Below, piece by piece: positions 1 through 8,275 of a DNA stretch of 64,000 nucleotides. How positions within the stretch are numbered: the stretch's first letter is position 1; every line of letters starts with the position of its first letter. The DNA comes from Streptomyces sp. SID12501. Lineage in GTDB: Bacteria > Actinomycetota > Actinomycetes > Streptomycetales > Streptomycetaceae. The notes beneath the pieces were generated by a model. That model made no database searches and was not told the DNA's origin. It saw only the letters and a list, made by a program, of their open reading frames with translations. The position numbers and the translations under genes are program-made. The stretch is from positions 62,001-126,000 of the forward strand of contig NZ_JAAGLU010000013.1 in NCBI RefSeq assembly GCF_010550245.1. Direction: 5' to 3'.

Positions 1-1010
1 CGGCCGGCCAGCTCGGTGCCGTCCGGCTCCGTGACCTGCAGCAGGTCGGGGACCTGGGTACGGCAGACGTCCTCGGCCTTGGGGCAGCGCGGGTTGAAGG
101 CGCAACCGGCCGGAACGCGCAGCAGGTTGGGCGGCAGCCCCTTGATCGCGTACAGCTCCTGGCCCTTCTGGTCCAGGCGCGGGATCGAATCCAGCAGGCC
201 GCGGGTGTACGGGTGCGCCGGACGCTTGTACAGCTCGTGGACCGGGGCACGCTCCACGATCCGGCCCGCGTACATCACCGCGATCTTGTCCGCGACGTCG
301 GCGACCACGCCCAGGTCGTGGGTGATCAGGATGAGACCCATGTTGTACTCGCGCTGCAGATCGGCGAGCAGGTCCATGACCTGGGCCTGGACCGTCACGT
401 CGAGGGCCGTGGTGGGCTCGTCGGCGATGATCAGATCCGGCTCCAGGGCCAGCGCCATGGCGATCATGATGCGCTGGCGCATGCCCCCGGAGAACTGGTG
501 CGCGTAGTCGTTCACACGGGCGGCGGCGGCCGGGATCTTCACCCGGTCCATCAGCTCGATCGCCTTGACCTTGGCGTCCTTCTTGGACATGCCGTGGTGG
601 ACGCGGAACATCTCGCCCAGCTGGTACCCGACGCTGAGCACCGGGTTGAGCGAGCTGAGCGCGTCCTGGAAGATCATGGCGATGCGCTGACCGCGGATGC
701 GGCGGCGCTGCTCGGCGGACATCTTGAGCATGTCCTGGCCCTGGAAGAGGATCTCCCCCTGGGGGATCCGCGCCGGCGGCATGTCGAGGATGCCCATGAT
801 CGCCTGTGCGGTCACCGACTTGCCGGAGCCGGACTCACCGAGCACGGCGAGCGTCTCGCCCGCGTGCACGTTGTAGCTGACACCGTTGACGGCTCGTACG
901 ACGCCCTCACGGGTGACGAACTCGACGTGCAGGTCGCGCACTTCGAGCAGGGCGGCGTCCTCGCCGTCGCGGGGCCCCGGTACCGGAGCTACTTCTTCGA
1001 TGGTGGTCAT
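1..1010 (-). CDS. Oligopeptide/dipeptide ABC transporter ATP-binding protein (DppD/OppD type), C-terminus cut by window edge
   Basis: This is the ATPase subunit that powers peptide import through the two permeases encoded just upstream. Reading from the ATG at 1010, the P-loop GESGSGKS is at residues about 58-65. The ABC signature FSGGMRQR, Walker B LIIADEP and the H-loop THDL follow in order. The Cys-containing oligopeptide-transporter C-terminal motif (NPRCPKAEDVC) is also present, so the visible 336 residues are nearly the whole family length. The stop codon lies beyond position 1. The start is 11 bases after the stop of the upstream permease gene, so the genes are cotranscribed. A second ATPase (DppF type) would be expected next, outside the window. 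Family assignment is secure; substrate is inferred. Confidence 0.95.
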   Translation of the reverse strand, partial: MTTIEEVAPVPGPRDGEDAALLEVRDLHVEFVTREGVVRAVNGVSYNVHAGETLAVLGESGSGKSVTAQAIMGILDMPPARIPQGEILFQGQDMLKMSAEQRRRIRGQRIAMIFQDALSSLNPVLSVGYQLGEMFRVHHGMSKKDAKVKAIELMDRVKIPAAAARVNDYAHQFSGGMRQRIMIAMALALEPDLIIADEPTTALDVTVQAQVMDLLADLQREYNMGLILITHDLGVVADVADKIAVMYAGRIVERAPVHELYKRPAHPYTRGLLDSIPRLDQKGQELYAIKGLPPNLLRVPAGCAFNPRCPKAEDVCRTQVPDLLQVTEPDGTELAG

Positions 1011-1021
1011 GAACGCCTCCC

Positions 1022-1963
1022 TCAGCGTGTCTTGGGGTCAAGGGCGTTGCGGACCGCTTCGCCGAGCATGATGAATGCCAGCACCGTGAGGGTGAGCATG
1101 AGCGACGGGTAGAGCATGATCCACTGGGCCACCCGGATCTGGGCGCCGCCGTCGGAGATGTCGTTGCCCCAGGAGACACCGTTCAGGCCGAGGCCCAGGA
1201 ACGACAGGGTGGCCTCCGCGCCGATGTAGACGCCGAGCGAGATGGTCGCGACGACGATCACCGGAGCCAGGGTGTTCGGCAGGATGTGCCGGAACAGGAT
1301 GCGCGGGGTACTGGCACCCAGTGCCTTCGCCGCCTGGACGTAGTCGGCCTGCTTGGTGGTGATCACCGCACCGCGCATGACGCGGGCCAGCTGGGTCCAG
1401 CCGAAGAAGCCCAGGGCGCCCATGACGACCCAGATCGTCCGGTCCGGGAAGGAGTTGAGGACGACCATGGTGCCCAGCAGGAACGGGATACCGAAGAACA
1501 CGTCCACGATGCGCGACAGGACGGAGTCGAGGACACCGCCGAAGTAACCGGCGATCATACCGACCAGACCGCCCGTGACCGTCACGATGAGCGTGGTGCC
1601 GAAGCCGACGGCTATGGAGGCCCGGGCACCGTAGACGAGCCGGCCGTAGACGCTGCGGCCCTGCTGGTCGTAGCCCAGCCACTCGGCCGTGAAGACCTTT
1701 CCGAGCTGCGGCTTCTGCAGGTAGTGCTTGGCCAGGTCGCCGTAGGCCGGGTTGGCGCTGGTGAACAGGCCGGGGAAGAACGTGATCGTCAGCAGCAGCA
1801 GGATCAGCACCGACGAGACGATGAAGATCTTGTTGCGGCGCAGGTCCTGCCAGGCGTCGCCCCACAGGCTGCGGGCCTTCTCGGCCTTGACCGGTTGCGG
1901 GGCGGGGTCGGGCGCGCTCTCGTCGTCCGGTGCGGCGACGTCGGTTTTGGTCAGGTCAGGCAT
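1022..1963 (-). CDS. Peptide ABC transporter permease (DppC/OppC type)
   Basis: Inner-membrane permease subunit, 313 residues from the ATG at 1963. The start is chosen there because it overlaps the end of the upstream permease by 8 bases, and the longer frame adds only Ser/Arg-rich shadow sequence. A cytoplasmic Pro/Asp-rich N-terminus of about 40 residues precedes the first membrane helix (IVSSVLILLLLTITFF). The DppC-type N-terminal extracytoplasmic segment (LGYDQQGRSVYGRL) and about five further helices follow. The cytoplasmic EAA loop that docks to the ATPase is visible as QAAKALGASTPRILFRHILP. It forms a translationally coupled operon with its neighbours on the minus strand. Confidence 0.94.
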   Translation of the reverse strand: MPDLTKTDVAAPDDESAPDPAPQPVKAEKARSLWGDAWQDLRRNKIFIVSSVLILLLLTITFFPGLFTSANPAYGDLAKHYLQKPQLGKVFTAEWLGYDQQGRSVYGRLVYGARASIAVGFGTTLIVTVTGGLVGMIAGYFGGVLDSVLSRIVDVFFGIPFLLGTMVVLNSFPDRTIWVVMGALGFFGWTQLARVMRGAVITTKQADYVQAAKALGASTPRILFRHILPNTLAPVIVVATISLGVYIGAEATLSFLGLGLNGVSWGNDISDGGAQIRVAQWIMLYPSLMLTLTVLAFIMLGEAVRNALDPKTR

Positions 1964-2888
1964 AGCGAATCCTCGGGTCAAGGACCGCGTAAAGCAGGTC
2001 GACAAGGAGGCTGGCAACGAGGTACACGAGCACGAGGATGGTGACCAGGCCCACGAGGGTGGTGCCTTCCCGACGGATGATCGACTGGTAGATCGTGCCG
2101 CCGATGCCCTGGATGTTGAAGATGCCCTCGGTGATGACGGCACCGCCGAGCAGGCCGCCGATGTCCGTGCCCAGGTAGGTGACCACGGGGATCATCGAGT
2201 TGCGCATCAGGTGGACGGTCACCACCCGGCGCCGGGGCAGACCCTTGGCGATGGCCGTACGGACGTAGTCGGCGCGCATGTTCTCCGCGATCGACGTACG
2301 GGTCAGCCGGGACACATAGGCGAGTGACGCCGTGGCCAGCACAATGGCCGGCATCAGCAACTGGCCATAGTTCGTAGGGTCGTTGACGTTCGGTTCCAGC
2401 CACTGGAGTTCGTCGGCGAAGATCCACTTGAGGAGGAAGCCGAGGACGAACACCGGGACCGAGATCAGCAGCAGCGTGATCAGCAGCACCGCGGTGTCGG
2501 CGGCGCGTCCGGCGTGCAGGCCGGCGAAGACACCGAGGCTGATCCCGACGACGATCTCGATGGCGAAGGCGAAACCACCCAGCCGCAGGGTCACCGGGAA
2601 GGCGTCGCCGAGCACGTCGGTGACGGGGCGTCCGCTGGCTATCTGCGTGCCGAAGTCGGCATGCAGGATGATGCCCTTCATGTAATTGAAGTACTGCACA
2701 AAGATGTTCTGATCCAGGCCGTACTCGTGCCGCAGCGCGGCGATCACCTGCGGGCTGCCGCCCTTGTCGCCGAACAGCCCTTGGACCGGGTCACCGGGCA
2801 GGGCGTAGACCATCAGGAAGATCAGCAGGGTCGTTCCGAAGAACACCGGGATCATCTGGAGCAGTCGTCGTGCGACGTAGCGCCCCAT
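1956..2888 (-). CDS. Peptide ABC transporter permease (DppB/OppB type)
   Basis: First permease of the peptide importer. It begins MGRYVARRLLQMIPVFFGTTLLIF, the canonical DppB amino terminus with helix 1, and has the EAA loop ADYVRTAIAKGLPRRRVV near residue 200. The start is placed at the second of two adjacent ATG codons (2891 or 2888), because GGAGG sits four bases upstream of it. A GTG at 2909 gives a longer frame but has no ribosome binding site. The gene follows the binding-protein gene after about 145 bases and overlaps the next permease by 8 bases. Confidence 0.93.
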   Translation of the reverse strand: MGRYVARRLLQMIPVFFGTTLLIFLMVYALPGDPVQGLFGDKGGSPQVIAALRHEYGLDQNIFVQYFNYMKGIILHADFGTQIASGRPVTDVLGDAFPVTLRLGGFAFAIEIVVGISLGVFAGLHAGRAADTAVLLITLLLISVPVFVLGFLLKWIFADELQWLEPNVNDPTNYGQLLMPAIVLATASLAYVSRLTRTSIAENMRADYVRTAIAKGLPRRRVVTVHLMRNSMIPVVTYLGTDIGGLLGGAVITEGIFNIQGIGGTIYQSIIRREGTTLVGLVTILVLVYLVASLLVDLLYAVLDPRIRYA

Positions 2889-3033
2889 CATGCCTCCAAA
2901 AAAAGTCACAGCGGCAGCAGGCGGGCCCTTCCCCCGCGCACCGCTTCGCGATGCGTGTGGAAAGGGCCCCCCGACCGCTGGCGCTGCTGTCCGGGACTCG
3001 ATGTGGGCGCCCCGGACAACGGGCTGTCTTCGG

Positions 3034-4671
3034 TTACTTCTTCTTGACCTGGACGCCGGTCAGGATGGGGTCGCCGTCCTGCCCGAACTGGACGCCCGAG
3101 ACCTTCTCCGAGTAGCCCGCGTTGACCTTGTAGTACCAGAGCGGAATGCTCGGCATGTAGTTCGGGAGCTGCTTCTCGATCTCCTGGTACTTCTTCACCG
3201 ACTCGTCCAGCGTGGCGGCACCGTCGGCTGCGGCGATCTCCGCGTCGAGCGTCTTGTTGGAGAAGCCGCTCTGGTTACCGTCCGACTTGGTGCCGTACAG
3301 GTCGCGGATGAAGTTGGCGTTCATCGGGAAGTCCAGCACCCAGCCCGAGCGGTACAGGGACTTGACTTCCTTCGCCTTACGGGCCTGGAGGTCGGCCTGG
3401 AAGTCGGCCTTCGAGTCGCCGGAGCACTTGACACCAGTGGCGTTGGTGATCGAGTTGCAGACCGCCTCCACCCACTCCTTGTGACCGCCGTCGGCGTTGA
3501 ACTGGATGGTGATGGCGTTACCCGGAACGCCGCCGCCCTCCTTGATGAGCGCCTTGGCCGCGGCCGGGTCGTACTTGGTGGCGTCACCCGCGGCGTCCGG
3601 CTCGTAGCCGAGAACACCCTTGGCGACCCAGCCGGTGGCGGGCTCACGGGTGCCCTGGAGCACGGTCTTGGTGATGGTGTCGCGGTCGATCGCCCTCGAC
3701 AGGCCCTCGATGACCTTCGGGTTGATGTCCTTGAACTGCTTCGAGTAGAAGGCCGGGGCGATGGACTGGATCGCGGAGTAGGCCTGGTCCACAGCGCGGT
3801 CGCCGAGGTCCTGCTTGTAGACCGGCAGGTCCTTCGGGGCGATCTGGGTGATGACGTCCAGGTTGCCGGACTTCAGGTCCTCGTACGCCGTCTCGGGGGT
3901 GGAGTAGTTCTTGAAGACCACGCCACCATTCTTCGCCGCGTTCGAGCCCTTGTAGTCGGCGTTCTTGGCGACCGTGATCGCCTTCTTGTGGTCCCAGCTG
4001 ACGAACTTGTACGGGCCGTTGCCGATCGGCTTCTGACCGGCGGCCGCGGGGTCCGCGTAGAAGGACTCGGGAAGCGGGGAGAAGACCTGGTAGCCGAGCT
4101 TGTAGACGAAGTACGGTATCGCCTTGGTCAGCTCGATGGTGAACGTGGAGTCGTCCACGACCTTCAGGCCGGACAGCTCCTTGGTCTTGGGGGTGCCCGT
4201 CTCGGGAGCGACCGCGTCGTAGCCCTTGATGTCCGAGAACCAGAAGCTGTTGGTCTGCTTGTTCGCCGGCGCTGCGGCCCAGTTCCAGGCCTTGACGTAG
4301 GACTCGGCGGTGACCGGGGTGCCGTCGTGGAACTTCCAGCCGGACTTGAGCTTGACCGTGAAGGTCTTGCTGTCCTTGGTGTCCACCGACTCGGCGTTCA
4401 TGTAGACGATCTTGCCGCTCGAGTCGTAGTCCACCAGGCCGGTGAACAACGAGTTGATCACGATGCTGCCGTAGGACTCCATGGTGTTGGCCGGCTGCAG
4501 CGGGTTCTCCGGCTCGCCGGACTCGACCGTGAACGTGCCGTTCGGGTCGATCGCGGACTTGCTGCCGCTGTCGCTGTCACCGTTGCTGTCGCTGCCGCCA
4601 CCGCAGGCGGTCGCACTCAGTGCCACAACCGCAGCTATCGCGACCCACTTGGCGCTTCTGGCACCGCGCAT
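3034..4671 (-). CDS. Peptide ABC transporter substrate-binding lipoprotein (SBP_bac_5 family)
   Basis: Extracellular peptide-binding subunit, 545 residues. The start at 4671 is preceded by GAGGAGGAACCC and begins with a lipoprotein signal peptide, MRGARSAKWVAIAAVVALSATAC. The lipobox LSATAC gives the lipidated Cys at residue 23, followed by a Gly/Ser/Asp linker. The body shows the family 5 landmarks: PLQPANTMESYGSIV near the N-terminus, WKFHDGTPVTAESYVKAWN, and LSRAIDRDTI in the middle. It is the first gene of the operon and is followed by two permeases and an ATPase. This order differs from bldK-type operons, where a permease comes first (from memory). Confidence 0.94.
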   Translation of the reverse strand: MRGARSAKWVAIAAVVALSATACGGGSDSNGDSDSGSKSAIDPNGTFTVESGEPENPLQPANTMESYGSIVINSLFTGLVDYDSSGKIVYMNAESVDTKDSKTFTVKLKSGWKFHDGTPVTAESYVKAWNWAAAPANKQTNSFWFSDIKGYDAVAPETGTPKTKELSGLKVVDDSTFTIELTKAIPYFVYKLGYQVFSPLPESFYADPAAAGQKPIGNGPYKFVSWDHKKAITVAKNADYKGSNAAKNGGVVFKNYSTPETAYEDLKSGNLDVITQIAPKDLPVYKQDLGDRAVDQAYSAIQSIAPAFYSKQFKDINPKVIEGLSRAIDRDTITKTVLQGTREPATGWVAKGVLGYEPDAAGDATKYDPAAAKALIKEGGGVPGNAITIQFNADGGHKEWVEAVCNSITNATGVKCSGDSKADFQADLQARKAKEVKSLYRSGWVLDFPMNANFIRDLYGTKSDGNQSGFSNKTLDAEIAAADGAATLDESVKKYQEIEKQLPNYMPSIPLWYYKVNAGYSEKVSGVQFGQDGDPILTGVQVKKK

Positions 4672-5394
4672 GGGTTCCTCCTCATGAGTCCATTGGTTCA
4701 CCGCAAAAAAGAGAGCAGACGACACACCACCGCCACCGTTGCCGGTACCGAGAAAGCCAATGCCCCCCACGCTCGCGAGTCGGCACAGTTTGCTGTGCGT
4801 GACCCGTTGATCCGAGCTCTACGCGCCTAACTATCTGCCATGCGACATACCCGAACCACACCCAACAGGTCTCGGTTCGATCACACCTGCCACATACTTC
4901 TTCCAAAATCCGGACAAACAGTTTGCCGAAAGATCCCTGCGAAACGGACTTGTTACACATCTATCGGAAACGTCTGTCCGTATTCCGGACATGGTGGAGC
5001 AGAAAATGAGTTGCGTATGCCATGTCCACCGTGCGTACTTCCTCGGGTGGCGCCCACAGGCCTTGAACGCGGGGAGTGACATCTGACCCGTCATCAGCGC
5101 ACTGCCGCGACAGGGTCTCCCGATGGCCGAAGCCTCTTGGGCCCCTCCACCGGTAGGCCGGCGACGGCACAGCGGGTGCACAGACACATGCCCCACGACC
5201 GCGGTCGATCCCCATCCAGCAGCAGGGTAGTGCGGGCAGCGCATGCGGGAGAGCCCACGTCTTCAATTGAAGGGTTTTCCCCCTATGCCCCTACGACGAC
5301 ACCGGGCACCCCCGCCGGTGAGCGGGCGTGCCCGGTGCGTTCGGCGAAGGCCCGGCGTCAGCCGCGCTCGCCCGTGGTGGCCGTACCGGCCGTA
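4672..5394. other. Intergenic region between typA and the peptide transporter operon
   Basis: 723 bases without a supported gene. The part nearest typA holds its terminator (5300-5337). The stretch 4830-5000 is distinctly AT-richer than its surroundings and probably carries the promoter of the minus-strand peptide transporter operon; I could not settle on one -35/-10 pair. A GAGGAGG ribosome binding site sits just upstream of 4671. Open frames here have poor codon bias and no recognisable motif. Confidence 0.5.
5300..5337 (-). terminator. Hairpin terminator after typA
   Basis: A perfect 10-base inverted repeat (CACCGGGCAC at 5300-5309, GTGCCCGGTG at 5328-5337) with an 18-base loop lies 58 bases past the typA stop. 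It has no T-run, as is common for Streptomyces terminators. Confidence 0.65.
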
Positions 5395-7302
5395 CTAGCC
5401 GTTCTTGGCGCGGCTGGCGGAGCGGGCGCGCACGCGGGCGTCCAGGTTCACCTTGCGGATGCGGACCGCCTCCGGGGTGACCTCGACACACTCGTCGTCG
5501 CGGCAGAACTCCAGGGACTGCTCCAGGGAGAGCTTGCGCGGCGGGACGATCGCCTCGAACGAGTCGGCCGCGGCCGACCGCATGTTGGTGAGCTTCTTCT
5601 CCTTGGTGATGTTCACGTCCATGTCGTCGGAGCGCGAGTTCTCGCCGACGATCATGCCCTCGTACACCTCGGTGCCGGGGTCGGTGAACAGCACACCGCG
5701 CTCCTGGAGGTTCGTCATCGCGAAGGCGGTGACGGCACCGGCGCGGTCGGCGACCAGCGAGCCGTTGTTACGGGTCGTCAGCACACCGAACCAGGGCTCG
5801 TGGCCCTCGTGGATGGAGTGCGCGATGCCCGTGCCACGGGTACCGGTCAGGAACTCGGTCCGGAAGCCGATGAGCCCGCGCGAAGGCACGACGAACTCCA
5901 GGCGCACCCATCCCGAGCCGTGGTTGGACATGTTGTCCATCCGGCCCTTGCGGACGCCCATGAGCTGCGTGACCGCGCCCATGTGCTCCTCGGGCACGTC
6001 GATCGTCATGCGCTCGACGGGCTCGTGGACCTTGCCGTCGATCTCCTGGACGACCACCTGCGGCTTGCCGATGGTCAGCTCGAAGCCCTCACGGCGCATC
6101 TGCTCGACCAGGATGGCGAGCGCCAGCTCGCCACGGCCCTGGACCTCCCAGGCGTCGGGACGCTCGGTCTCGAGGACACGCAGCGAGACGTTACCGACCA
6201 GCTCGCGGTCGAGACGGTCCTTGACCTGGCGGGCGGTGACCTTGCGGTCCTTGACCACGGCCTTGTTCTCGGCACCCTTGCCGGTGCCGCCGCGGCCGAC
6301 CATCGGCGAGGTGTTCGTACCGATGGTCATGGAGATCGCCGGCTCGTCGACCGTGATGAGCGGCAGCGCGATCGGGTTCTCGGGGTCGGCGAGGGTCTCG
6401 CCGATCATGATGTCCGGGATACCGGCGACGGCACAGATGTCACCCGGGCCGGCCATCTCGGCGGGCCTGCGGGTGAGCGCCTCGGTCATCATCAGCTCGG
6501 TGATGCGGACGTTGGACATCGTGCCGTCACGCTTGATCCACGTGACGGTCTGGCCCTTGCGCAGCTCGCCCTGCTCGACGCGGAGCAGCGCGATACGGCC
6601 GAGGAAGTTGTCGGCGTCCAGGTTGGTGACGTGCGCCTGGAGCGGGGCGGCCTCGTCGAACTCGGGGGCCGGGACGTGGGACAGGATCGTGGAGAAGAAG
6701 GGCTCCAGGCTGTCGCTGTCGGCCGGGACCGTGCCGTTCTCCGGCTTGGTCAGCGAGGCGACACCGTCACGCGCACACGCGTAGACGATGGGGAACTCGA
6801 TCTGCTCCTCGTCCGCGTCCAGGTCCAGGAAGAGGTCGTACGTCTCGTTGACGACCTCGTCGATCCGGGAGTCCGGGCGGTCCGTCTTGTTGATACAGAG
6901 GATGACCGGCAGACGCTGCTGGAGCGCCTTGCGCAGCACGAACCGGGTCTGCGGCAACGGCCCCTCGGAGGCGTCGACGAGCAGCACCACGGCGTCCACC
7001 ATCGACAGACCGCGCTCGACCTCGCCACCGAAGTCGGCGTGGCCCGGGGTGTCGATGATGTTGATGGTGATGACGTCCCCCCCGTCCTTCGGGTGGTACT
7101 TCACCGCCGTGTTCTTGGCGAGGATCGTGATGCCCTTCTCACGTTCCAGGTCGTTCGAGTCCATCATGCGGTCGTCGAGCGACTCGGCGGCGTGCGCGGC
7201 GAAGGCACCGGCCTGCTTCAGCATGGCGTCGACCAGTGTCGTCTTCCCGTGGTCGACGTGGGCGACGATGGCGACGTTGCGGATGTCGTGGCGCGTGGCC
7301 AT
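5395..7302 (-). CDS. typA: Ribosome-associated translational GTPase TypA/BipA
   Basis: Elongation-factor-like GTPase that binds the ribosome and acts in stress adaptation and ribosome assembly; 635 residues. The start at 7302 gives MATRHDIRNVAIVAHVDHGKTTL, with the P-loop AHVDHGKT at residues 14-21. An upstream in-frame ATG (7383) adds an uncharacteristic Arg-rich tail and is rejected. Other landmarks are the G2 region EREKGITI, the G3 motif DTPGHADFGGEVER, the G4 motif NKTDRPD, and the TypA-specific C-terminal domain with RGELALAILVEQMRREGFE. The length is normal for actinobacterial TypA. The gene is probably monocistronic, with its own terminator. Confidence 0.97.
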   Translation of the reverse strand: MATRHDIRNVAIVAHVDHGKTTLVDAMLKQAGAFAAHAAESLDDRMMDSNDLEREKGITILAKNTAVKYHPKDGGDVITINIIDTPGHADFGGEVERGLSMVDAVVLLVDASEGPLPQTRFVLRKALQQRLPVILCINKTDRPDSRIDEVVNETYDLFLDLDADEEQIEFPIVYACARDGVASLTKPENGTVPADSDSLEPFFSTILSHVPAPEFDEAAPLQAHVTNLDADNFLGRIALLRVEQGELRKGQTVTWIKRDGTMSNVRITELMMTEALTRRPAEMAGPGDICAVAGIPDIMIGETLADPENPIALPLITVDEPAISMTIGTNTSPMVGRGGTGKGAENKAVVKDRKVTARQVKDRLDRELVGNVSLRVLETERPDAWEVQGRGELALAILVEQMRREGFELTIGKPQVVVQEIDGKVHEPVERMTIDVPEEHMGAVTQLMGVRKGRMDNMSNHGSGWVRLEFVVPSRGLIGFRTEFLTGTRGTGIAHSIHEGHEPWFGVLTTRNNGSLVADRAGAVTAFAMTNLQERGVLFTDPGTEVYEGMIVGENSRSDDMDVNITKEKKLTNMRSAAADSFEAIVPPRKLSLEQSLEFCRDDECVEVTPEAVRIRKVNLDARVRARSASRAKNG

Positions 7303-7458
7303 ATTGCGGCGTACTCCCGGCTTGAGTGGATGGCCTGCGCGTACGTCTGTGTTACGCGGACCCTGCCGGGCTGAACATGCCACGGCCTTACCCCATGGTA
7401 CGGGGCCCCGCAGGAGTCGGCCCCCGCAGGGCCTCGGCAGGCGCCCGGAGCGGTGGGG

Positions 7459-8154
7459 TCAGGCGGCCTTCGCGGCGGCCGAGTCCGCGCCGCAGGAGAG
7501 GCGGGCGGCCTCACGTACGGTGGCGCTTCCGTCCTTGGTACCGCACTCGAGGAGGCCGTCGATCGAAGTGGTCCAACTCTCGGCGTGCCCGGTGCTGGTC
7601 CTGCCCCCGGGGCAGGAGTGGCGAAAGTCGGCCTCGACCACACGAACCGCGGCGTACATCACGAACCGCCCCGATCCGTACGGCGCCGCGCTGCCGTCGT
7701 TCAGTTCCGGCCCCTTGCCGCCGACCTCCGTGAACCGCCACGACTCGCCTCCGGCGTCCTTCAGGGAAGCGGCATCGGAGTCGATCTCGCCGATCTTCTT
7801 GCCCAGAGAGAAGAGGACCTCGTCCGCCGCCGGGGCACCGCTTCCGGCCTGGACCGAGATCTCCACAGTGGCCAGCCGCTTCAGCTTCTTCTTCAGCTCG
7901 CCGCCACCCTTGCCCAGGGTCTCCACGTCGGTGACCCCGAGCAGCCGCGTCGGCTTCTCGATGTTGAACCAGGTGTAGGTGCCGTTCGCGCAGGCTGTGT
8001 CCGCAGCCGCGGCCGGCGCCCCTTTGGCCCCGGCCGTAGCGCTGTCGCTCTTCTTCGCGGCGTCGCCGGACCCGCTCGAACAGCCCACGGCCCCGGCGAG
8101 CAGCGCCGCGAGCACGAACCCCACGGCCGAGATTTGACGCGTTCCCCCGTGCAT
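7459..8154 (-). CDS. Putative secreted lipoprotein of unknown function
   Basis: 231 residues from the ATG at 8154. The signal peptide MHGGTRQISAVGFVLAALLAGAVGC carries a lipobox (AGAVGC, Cys25), then a Ser/Gly/Ala/Lys-rich linker to about residue 55. The mature domain begins ACANGTYTWFNIEKPTRLLGV and contains three further Cys (in ACANG, HSCPGG and LECGT) plus one near the end (LSCGAD). These could form disulfides outside the cell. I do not recognise the fold. It lies between a peptide-binding lipoprotein gene and typA on the same strand, but the gaps on both sides exceed 100 bases, so cotranscription is uncertain. Confidence 0.8.
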   Translation of the reverse strand: MHGGTRQISAVGFVLAALLAGAVGCSSGSGDAAKKSDSATAGAKGAPAAAADTACANGTYTWFNIEKPTRLLGVTDVETLGKGGGELKKKLKRLATVEISVQAGSGAPAADEVLFSLGKKIGEIDSDAASLKDAGGESWRFTEVGGKGPELNDGSAAPYGSGRFVMYAAVRVVEADFRHSCPGGRTSTGHAESWTTSIDGLLECGTKDGSATVREAARLSCGADSAAAKAA

Positions 8155-8275
8155 GGCCACCCCGTCGTCCTCGCATGTACTCGTGAGATCCACCGTCATC
8201 AAGAGTGTGTTCACAGTCACGGAGCGCGGCGGGCAAGGCAAGGGATTTGAGGTACCTCAGAGCCTTCCGGCCGGA

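Noticed and set aside
2890..4830. 646-codon plus-strand frame opposite the peptide-binding gene
   Set aside because: It is the mirror of the real minus-strand lipoprotein gene, produced by high third-position GC. Its composition is Val/Gly/Leu/Arg-rich without motifs.
5137..7374. 745-codon plus-strand frame opposite typA
   Set aside because: The opposite strand encodes the complete, motif-bearing TypA; this frame is a GC shadow.
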